Shown here piece after piece: positions 5,322 through 6,354 of a DNA stretch of 6,354 nucleotides. The stretch comes from Clostridia bacterium (GTDB lineage Bacteria; Bacillota_A; Clostridia; Lachnospirales; Cellulosilyticaceae), in contig JARBTY010000230.1 of assembly GCA_029239935.1 (NCBI GenBank), forward strand, positions 1 to 6,354, written 5' to 3'. The first letter of the stretch is position 1. Every line of letters begins with the position of its first letter. A program made the translations under genes and the position numbers. Under the pieces are notes generated by a model. That model searched no databases. It was not told the origin of the DNA and worked only from the letters and a program-made list of their open reading frames with translations.

Positions 5322-5700
5322 ATTTGTTCCTCCTTAAAGTGTTTGTTTTTTCGTCTATTTTTAAGTTCTTAATCGTACATTTAGCATCGTTAATATTATT
5401 CATTGCAATGCTATTATTATTTTGCGCAGTTCGTGTGAATAAAATCAAATGTTGAACCATTAATTATATGTAACAAATCCAAGTATTTCATGTATAAAAA
5501 CACTTTTTTATTCATTTTTTTATTGTTATCGCATTTTTTGAATAAAGCTTGGCAATAATATGAGTGTACACAAGTACCTATATAGAATGCAAAAAATGAT
5601 AAATGTTTTTTTCACTTCTAGTTCGATAGTGTACTCGCAGGATATGACACCGAAAGGATACACCATTCCGCGATATATAGGTATATATAGGAGGTAAAAA
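5322..5700. other. Divergent intergenic region (379 bases), no coding gene seen
   Basis: This AT-rich stretch separates two divergent small genes. It holds the two ribosome sites at its ends, a 10-bp palindrome CATTGCAATG (5401-5410), an 8-bp palindrome GTGTACAC (5564-5571), a possible -10 TAGAAT (5583-5588) with no good -35, and the structured stretch described separately. Open frames here lack ribosome sites and recognisable protein content. Confidence 0.6.
5629..5695 (+). ncRNA. Structured leader of the zinc-ribbon gene
   Basis: Directly before the ribosome site the transcript can fold as TCGC/GCGA (5635-5638 with 5670-5673), GGA/TCC (5640-5642 with 5667-5669) and ATG/CAT (5644-5646 with 5664-5666), with single-base bulges, capped by CC-GAAA-GG (5650-5657), a GNRA tetraloop. 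A competing pairing GTGTA/TACAC (5629-5633 with 5659-5663) excludes part of this. It is followed by the tandem repeat ATATATAGG at 5673-5681 and 5683-5691, the second running into the AGGAGGT ribosome site. I do not recognise a known class; a temperature- or ligand-sensing leader is possible. Confidence 0.4.
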
Positions 5701-5874
5701 ATGGCTGACAAAGATTTAACTTGTAAAGATTGTGGTAACACTTTCGTATTTACAGAAGGCGAGCAAGCTTTCTATAAAGAGAAAGGTTTTGAAAATGAAC
5801 CACAAAGATGTGCTGACTGCAGAAGAGCAAAGAAAAATCAAAACGACCGTGGCGGCAGAGACTTCAGAAGATAA
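5701..5874 (+). CDS. Small zinc-ribbon protein (zf-trcl type)
   Basis: A 57-residue protein starting MADKDLTCKDCGNTFVFTEG, with an ideal ribosome site (AGGAGGT, 5689-5695, five bases before ATG). It has two CxxC pairs, C8/C11 and C37/C40, expected to hold one zinc ion. Between them is the conserved aromatic stretch FVFTEGEQAFYKEKGF, and the basic Arg/Gly-rich tail (RRAKKNQNDRGGRDFRR) resembles nucleic-acid-binding tails. This matches the probable zinc-ribbon domain family (zf-trcl, PF13451) common in clostridia and other bacteria. Its biochemical role is not established; RNA or DNA binding is inferred from charge. The gene is alone between a structured leader and a strong terminator. It is complete, with nothing missing. 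Confidence 0.9.
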   Translation: MADKDLTCKDCGNTFVFTEGEQAFYKEKGFENEPQRCADCRRAKKNQNDRGGRDFRR

Positions 5875-5888
5875 TTTTACAAGAGCAC

Positions 5889-5919
5889 AAGGGCCATTGA
5901 ATATTCAATGGCCTTTTTT
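5889..5919 (+). terminator. Rho-independent terminator of the zinc-ribbon gene
   Basis: A near-perfect hairpin, GGCCATTGA (5892-5900) with TCAATGGCC (5905-5913), extended at the base by AA and G-U pairing, is followed by six T residues (5914-5919). It starts 15 bases after the stop codon and separates this gene from the SRAP gene. Confidence 0.95.
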
Positions 5920-5953
5920 GCGTTTGGATCATATATTATAATGGTTTTTATAC

Positions 5954-5981
5954 TTGATAATTGTGATAAACTTATTATGAA
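5954..5981 (+). promoter_or_regulatory. Possible promoter of the SRAP gene
   Basis: TTGATA (5954-5959, 5 of 6) and TATGAA (5976-5981, 4 of 6) are 16 bases apart and 22 bases before the start codon region. An alternative -10, TATAAT (5937-5942), has no acceptable -35 except the terminator T-run. I see no LexA (CGAAC-N4-GTTCG type) box. Confidence 0.35.
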
Positions 5982-6003
5982 TAGATTAAGTGGAGGAATA
6001 ACT

Positions 6004-6354
6004 ATGTGCGGAAGATACCAACTTGATTATGATATTGATCAACTTATGTTTATGTTTAATGCGGAAAATAGATATATAGGATATGGCGCTCAAAAAGAAA
6101 TTTATCCAACAAATTTAGTGGCTATAATCACTAAGGAAGGCAGCCAAAATTTTATTGATGCCTCTAAGTGGGGATTTGATAATTATTATGACAGCCGCCC
6201 TCTTATTAATGCCAGAGGCGAAACCGTTGATGAAAAGAAGACCTTCAAAAATATATTCACCAGTGGTCGCTGCATTATCCCCGCTACAGCTTTCTTTGAA
6301 TGGCGTAAAAATCCAGATGGAAGCAAAACAAAGATGCAGATAGCAGTTAAAGAT
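6004..6354 (+). CDS. SRAP-family protein (YedK/HMCES-like), 3' end cut by window
   Basis: The first 117 residues of an SOS response-associated peptidase-fold protein. These proteins crosslink covalently to abasic sites in single-stranded DNA through the N-terminal cysteine, shielding them during replication. The start MCGRYQLDY places the catalytic Cys at position 2 after removal of Met. Further family marks are IYPTNLVAII (33-42), KWGF (55-58), the active-site NARGE at 69-73 (Asn69, Arg71, Glu73) and CIIPATAFFEWRK (90-102) with Glu99. The second active-site histidine would lie beyond the right edge (full length usually about 200-230). GGAGG (5992-5996) is well placed before ATG 6004. It follows a strong terminator, so it is a new transcription unit. 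No SOS box is visible, so damage control by LexA is not supported here. Confidence 0.95.
   Translation, partial: MCGRYQLDYDIDQLMFMFNAENRYIGYGAQKEIYPTNLVAIITKEGSQNFIDASKWGFDNYYDSRPLINARGETVDEKKTFKNIFTSGRCIIPATAFFEWRKNPDGSKTKMQIAVKD

Noticed and set aside
5272..5460. Minus-strand 62-codon frame overlapping the small membrane gene start
   Set aside because: Polar, low-complexity product, no ribosome site, and it covers the ribosome site of the better gene.
5526..5741. Minus-strand frame overlapping the zinc-ribbon start
   Set aside because: It overlaps the well-supported zinc-ribbon gene and its leader and has no ribosome site.
6004..6354. Defence island built around the SRAP and zinc-ribbon genes
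   Set aside because: Both are common housekeeping-type genes in separate transcription units; no nuclease, toxin, helicase or phage gene is nearby.

Overview
The window looks like chromosomal DNA of a low-GC, probably spore-forming clostridial Firmicute. The basis is AT-rich intergenic DNA, strong AGGAGG-type ribosome binding sites, Rho-independent hairpin terminators, a TPP riboswitch with a terminator, and families common in that group (CapA-like protein, small two-CxxC zinc-ribbon protein, CBS-pair protein). I see no tRNA, rRNA, CRISPR array, insertion sequence or phage gene.

Left part, minus strand (1-2142): a thiamine or pyrimidine-precursor uptake operon. In transcription order it has a sigma-A promoter, a TPP riboswitch, an intrinsic terminator, a small MTH1187/YkoF-type thiamine-binding protein, an ABC permease (ThiX-like) and a lipoprotein substrate-binding protein (ThiY-like) running off the left edge. 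The promoter, riboswitch, terminator and binding-protein gene look intact. The first two genes are broken. The thiamine-binding gene carries a 5-bp tandem duplication (TGTCC twice) that shifts the frame. The permease lacks roughly 30 residues in its middle and is out of frame across the junction. This is the clearest anomaly in the window: a regulated transporter operon apparently decaying. The ATPase is not in the window.

Middle, plus strand (2183-5108): a divergent EamA/DMT-family exporter with its own promoter; then a 271-base gap with a good extended -10 promoter and two large hairpins leading into a two-CBS-domain protein; then a membrane-anchored CapA-family protein whose upstream region fits a forespore sigma-G promoter. 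The CBS gene ends in a terminator whose loop contains its stop codon.

Right part (5109-6354): a 63-residue two-helix membrane protein on the minus strand; a 379-base divergent gap without a gene; a 57-residue zinc-ribbon protein on the plus strand with a structured leader and a 10-bp repeat covering its ribosome binding site; and the start of an SRAP (YedK/HMCES-type) gene that runs off the right edge.

I do not see a convincing new multi-gene system. The best leads are the doubly broken thiamine operon and the two structured leaders, upstream of the CBS gene and of the zinc-ribbon gene.
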